DNA from: UBA7960 sp964624065
GTDB lineage: Bacteria; Bacteroidota; Bacteroidia; Bacteroidales; UBA7960
Length of the DNA: 64,000 nucleotides
Reading direction: 5' to 3'
NCBI GenBank assembly: GCA_964624065.1
Contig: CAZUWF010000003.1
Location: 62,001 to 126,000 of the forward strand
In this document: piece by piece, positions 61,211 to 64,000 of the stretch
Layout of the letters: each line of letters opens with the position of its first letter
How positions within the stretch are numbered: the first letter of the stretch is position 1
Program-made: the position numbers and the translations under genes
The notes under the pieces: model-generated
Told to the model about the DNA's origin: nothing
What the model saw: only the letters and a program-made list of their open reading frames with translations
The model's database searches: none

Positions 61211-63250
61211 ATGAAGAATATAAGCTTATTTCTTTTTGCTGTTTGGCTTTTTCCGGTTGGATTAAACCGCCTCATTGCATCCGAAAAGGTTGCCATTACC
61301 CCCGAGATGCTTTGGGAAATGAAGCGTGTTGGAAACCCCGAGGTTTCGCCCGACGGACAGTGGTCGGCAATAGTGGTTACGGAGTTTGACGTAAAGGCCA
61401 ACACCTCGTCGTCCAATATTTTTGTAGTTAACAATAGCGATGGAAGTGTACGGCAGCTCACCCACAGCGGCAAGGATGGTTCGCCTGCATGGAGTCCTGA
61501 TGGCAAGGAGCTTGCCTTCGTGTCCAGGCGTCATAACGGGCCTGGCCAACTTTACATTTTGCCCATTGATGGCGGCGAAGCCCAAAAGGTAACCGATCTG
61601 CCGGTGGGGATTTTTGCACCCAAGTGGTTTCCCGACGGCAAGCGAATTGCATTTGGAGCAAACATCTTTCCTGAATATGGCGGCGATTGGAAGAGGCTGG
61701 AGCAAATTCAAAAGGAAAGAAAGGATTCTAAAGTTACGGCAAAGGTAACCGAGAACACGACCTTCAGGTTTTGGGACCGGTGGCTTACCGATGGCGACTA
61801 CCCAAGGCTTTTCAGCATTGACCTTCCCTCGAAAATAGTAACTGACCTCATGCCAAACACCAATAACTATTTTGAAATGATGGGTGGCGTGGGCTACGAC
61901 ATTTCGCCCGATGGTAAAACCATTGCGGTGAGCATGAATGTTACCGAACCTCCATACGACTACATAAACAATGACGTTTTCTTGCTCCAAACCGATGGTA
62001 GCGGTAAAATGATCAACCTCACGCCCTACAACAAGGCGGGCGATTCAAACCCGGTTTTCAGTCCCGATGGTCAGCTCCTGCTTTACGGCAGACAAAACAT
62101 TTACCACTTTTATGCCGACAACGTGGAAATGGTGGTTTTTGATTTGGGTTCGGGTACACATAGGGAGTTAACTGCCGGTATTGACTTGTCGTGCCAGGGT
62201 TGGTTTTGGAGCACCGATGGTCAAAATGTTTTTTTTCTTGCAGAGGATAATGCAATGCAGTCTATTTTCAGTATACCCTCAGGCGGAGGTCATCATGAAA
62301 GGTTGTTTCACAAAGGTACTAACAGTGGGGCAGCAATGACGGGTTCTAATAGAATTGTGTTCAGCCACGACAATCTGAATAGCCCCGCGGAGCTTTACAC
62401 GCTTACCTTGGGCGTTGGTGGCGGAGCGAGAAAGCTTACTGGTTTTAACGATACAACCTTGGCAAAAATTAATTTCGGGCGCATCGAAAATGTCACCTAC
62501 AAGGGTGCAAACGATGCCGATGTTCAGATGTTTATAAACTACCCACCCGATTACGACCCATTACAAAAGTATCCCTTGGTGGTTATGATTCACGGTGGCC
62601 CGCACGGTACCTTTGGCGACAACTGGCACTACCGTTGGAACAGCCAGCTTTTCTCGGCTCCTGGATACATATCGATATTGCCTAACTTCCACGGCTCTAC
62701 AAGCTTCGGGAAAGATTTTGCCATCAGCATACACGGCGAACACGCAAACAAACCGTACATTGACATTATGAATTCGGTTGATTACATGATTGACCGTGGA
62801 CTGGTTGACCCGGGTCGTATGGTCGCAGCCGGTGGCAGTTATGGCGGATTTATGGTTAGCTGGATTGCCGGGCACACCGACAGGTTTGCCGCCCTTGTAA
62901 ACCACGCAGGGGTTTATGATCTGCACCTGCAGTTTGCATCAGATTACGGTGCAAACAGGGGCTACCAATACGGGGGTACGCCATGGAAAAACTTAGATGT
63001 GCTCAACAGCCAAAATCCGGCACAATTTTCCGCAAACTTCAAGTCGCCGATGCTGGTAATTCACGGTGAGCTCGATTACAGGGTGCCCGTTGCCCATGCG
63101 TTCTTGGTGTATAGTATTTACAAGAGTATGGGGCTAGAGTCAAGACTGGTATATTACCCCAACGAAAATCACTGGATATTAACCCCACAAAACTCCATTT
63201 TTTGGTACAAAGAGTTACACGGTTGGTTAGAGAGGTGGATGAAAAAGTAG
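61211..63250 (+). CDS. Secreted S9-family peptidase (DPP5-like)
   Basis: A 679-residue serine peptidase of the prolyl-oligopeptidase family. The signal peptide ends NRLIAS. A seven-blade beta-propeller (about 30-420) follows, with repeated SPDGK-type motifs. The alpha/beta-hydrolase domain (about 430-679) has the nucleophile Ser in AAGGSYGGFM, Asp in VIHGELDYRVP and His in NENHWI, a full catalytic triad. Length and sequence style are those of dipeptidyl-peptidase 5 of Bacteroidota, which removes N-terminal dipeptides in the periplasm. With the C69 dipeptidase it suggests peptide use. It is a single gene. Confidence 0.9.
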   Translation: MKNISLFLFAVWLFPVGLNRLIASEKVAITPEMLWEMKRVGNPEVSPDGQWSAIVVTEFDVKANTSSSNIFVVNNSDGSVRQLTHSGKDGSPAWSPDGKELAFVSRRHNGPGQLYILPIDGGEAQKVTDLPVGIFAPKWFPDGKRIAFGANIFPEYGGDWKRLEQIQKERKDSKVTAKVTENTTFRFWDRWLTDGDYPRLFSIDLPSKIVTDLMPNTNNYFEMMGGVGYDISPDGKTIAVSMNVTEPPYDYINNDVFLLQTDGSGKMINLTPYNKAGDSNPVFSPDGQLLLYGRQNIYHFYADNVEMVVFDLGSGTHRELTAGIDLSCQGWFWSTDGQNVFFLAEDNAMQSIFSIPSGGGHHERLFHKGTNSGAAMTGSNRIVFSHDNLNSPAELYTLTLGVGGGARKLTGFNDTTLAKINFGRIENVTYKGANDADVQMFINYPPDYDPLQKYPLVVMIHGGPHGTFGDNWHYRWNSQLFSAPGYISILPNFHGSTSFGKDFAISIHGEHANKPYIDIMNSVDYMIDRGLVDPGRMVAAGGSYGGFMVSWIAGHTDRFAALVNHAGVYDLHLQFASDYGANRGYQYGGTPWKNLDVLNSQNPAQFSANFKSPMLVIHGELDYRVPVAHAFLVYSIYKSMGLESRLVYYPNENHWILTPQNSIFWYKELHGWLERWMKK

Positions 63251-64000
63251 GGGGTTTGGTTTGCTTGCAAATTCTTTGAAAAAAGCCCGATGCAGTTGTA
63301 GCGCCGGGCACTTGAGTCTTTTACAAACCTTTAATCAACAACCGGGAGGCTCAAACCCTCCTTGCTTACAAGGTCTGTGTTTCTTTGAACAATTTGGTTA
63401 AATGGTTTGAAGCCATTAACCATTTTGCCCTGTCTTTTACTTTGTGGCAACCAAAAAAATCCTTTTTCTTTTATCAACAATTTGTCTTGAATCTCACTTT
63501 GAATTTCCGGTTCAAATCTCATAATTCAGTTCATTGCTTCTTCAATTATTCCAACTTTCCTTTCAAATCCTCGCCCCAGCACCTTGTTAGTCTGGCAATG
63601 GTAAAAACTCCGGTTATGTCCAAGAAACTCGAAAATCCACACTAATGAGGTTTTGTTTCCAATAAATAGTTCTTTGCTTCAAACCCATAAACCGAATGGT
63701 TGAATTTGCCTGTGCTTTCAATGAAACAAGGGTTTGAGAGGGTTCAATGGGAAGCTAACCTACATTTATATTTAATAACTCCCGCGGGTTGCAATAAGGT
63801 TGAAAATAATTTTTGGCTCATTCTGCAACAGTCAGGGTTAATTAAATTGAAATCAGGAAATCAATAATACAGTCATACCCGAAACCTTCAGAAACAACCG
63901 AGCCTATGGCATAAAGCCTTTAAATGTAAAGGTCTTGGCATTGTGCCGTCTAGTCAGCTTTGCTGCTAAATAATAATTGCCCCTTAATGGTTTTTTAAAA
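63251..64000. other. Gene-free right end
   Basis: No convincing gene, RNA or mobile element. A minus-strand frame of 63 codons (63331-63522) is unassigned. At 63395-63422 a hairpin of TGGTTAAATGG with CCATTAACCA (one bulged base) is present. The rest is A/T-rich. Confidence 0.4.

Noticed and set aside
61262..61990. 242-codon open frame antisense to the S9 peptidase
   Set aside because: Shadow frame: the plus-strand gene has a complete propeller, and the antisense product matches nothing and has no start context.
1..64000. CRISPR arrays, tRNA or rRNA genes, intact insertion sequences, prophage genes
   Set aside because: Read for and not found; short repeats in the window are the HYR array and the 198-base repeat, neither with spacer structure.

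Overview
The window is a chromosomal segment of a Bacteroidota bacterium. The evidence is the gliding and type IX secretion genes (GldH, PorZ, PorP/SprF, type A and type B C-terminal sorting domains), Bacteroidota-specific neighbourhoods (DUF4175 - degenerate ATPase - ybeY - mnmG; holB - ricT - gldH - PBP1A - porZ - recO), lineage-type promoters (TTG-N17/18-TAnnTTTG) and lack of Shine-Dalgarno sites. Butyrate kinase with phosphotransbutyrylase and heterodisulfide-reductase-like enzymes point to an anaerobic or fermentative life. The 100-N run shows that this is a draft scaffold. I found no tRNA, rRNA, CRISPR array or intact transposase.

Layout. 0-2.4 kb, minus strand: start of a DAK2/FakA-like gene, a DUF2177 membrane protein and a secreted C69 dipeptidase. 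2.4-15.6 kb, plus strand: TonB-domain protein, QueD, DUF4175 protein, degenerate ATPase, YbeY, MnmG, a methyltransferase whose 5' end contains a perfect parS site, an NtrY-like kinase and a T9SS-exported serine hydrolase. 16.0-18.8 kb, minus: elbB-ptb-buk. 18.8-20.1 kb: gene-poor, with a SPOR-domain fragment. 20.1-30.1 kb, plus: a surface-protein and T9SS locus with a HYR-repeat protein broken by the assembly gap, a secreted unknown, a repeat-bearing gene-poor stretch, a type B CTD protein and PorP/SprF. 30.1-32.1 kb: a graveyard holding a decayed NarL-type two-component pair. 32.1-45.3 kb: polA, MltF-like enzyme, holB, ricT, gldH, PBP1A, porZ and recO, then a nitroreductase.

46.1-58.9 kb, minus strand, is the most interesting part: a 13-gene sulfur-handling operon with a clear terminator at its end. 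In order of transcription: TusA, YeeE/YedE transporter, rhodanese lipoprotein, double-rhodanese lipoprotein, porin, secreted double rhodanese, rhodanese lipoprotein, DsrE-like protein, second TusA, MvhD-like iron-sulfur protein, HdrA with an inserted GltD-like module, second HdrA, and a QmoC-like membrane subunit. Model (inference): sulfur compounds enter by the porin, are passed as persulfide between periplasmic rhodaneses, cross the membrane by YeeE, are carried by TusA and DsrE, and are oxidised or reduced by an Hdr/Qmo-like complex linked to NAD(P)H and quinone. Two of the rhodaneses end in Gly-Gly-Cys-Gly-Asp, recalling the sulfur-carrying tail of SoxY. A Crp/Fnr regulator is divergently transcribed, and a Crp/Fnr-type palindrome lies between the two transcription units.

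59.1-63.3 kb, plus: the Crp/Fnr regulator, a TetR regulator, a DUF2721 membrane protein and an S9 peptidase, followed by about 750 bases with no recognisable gene.
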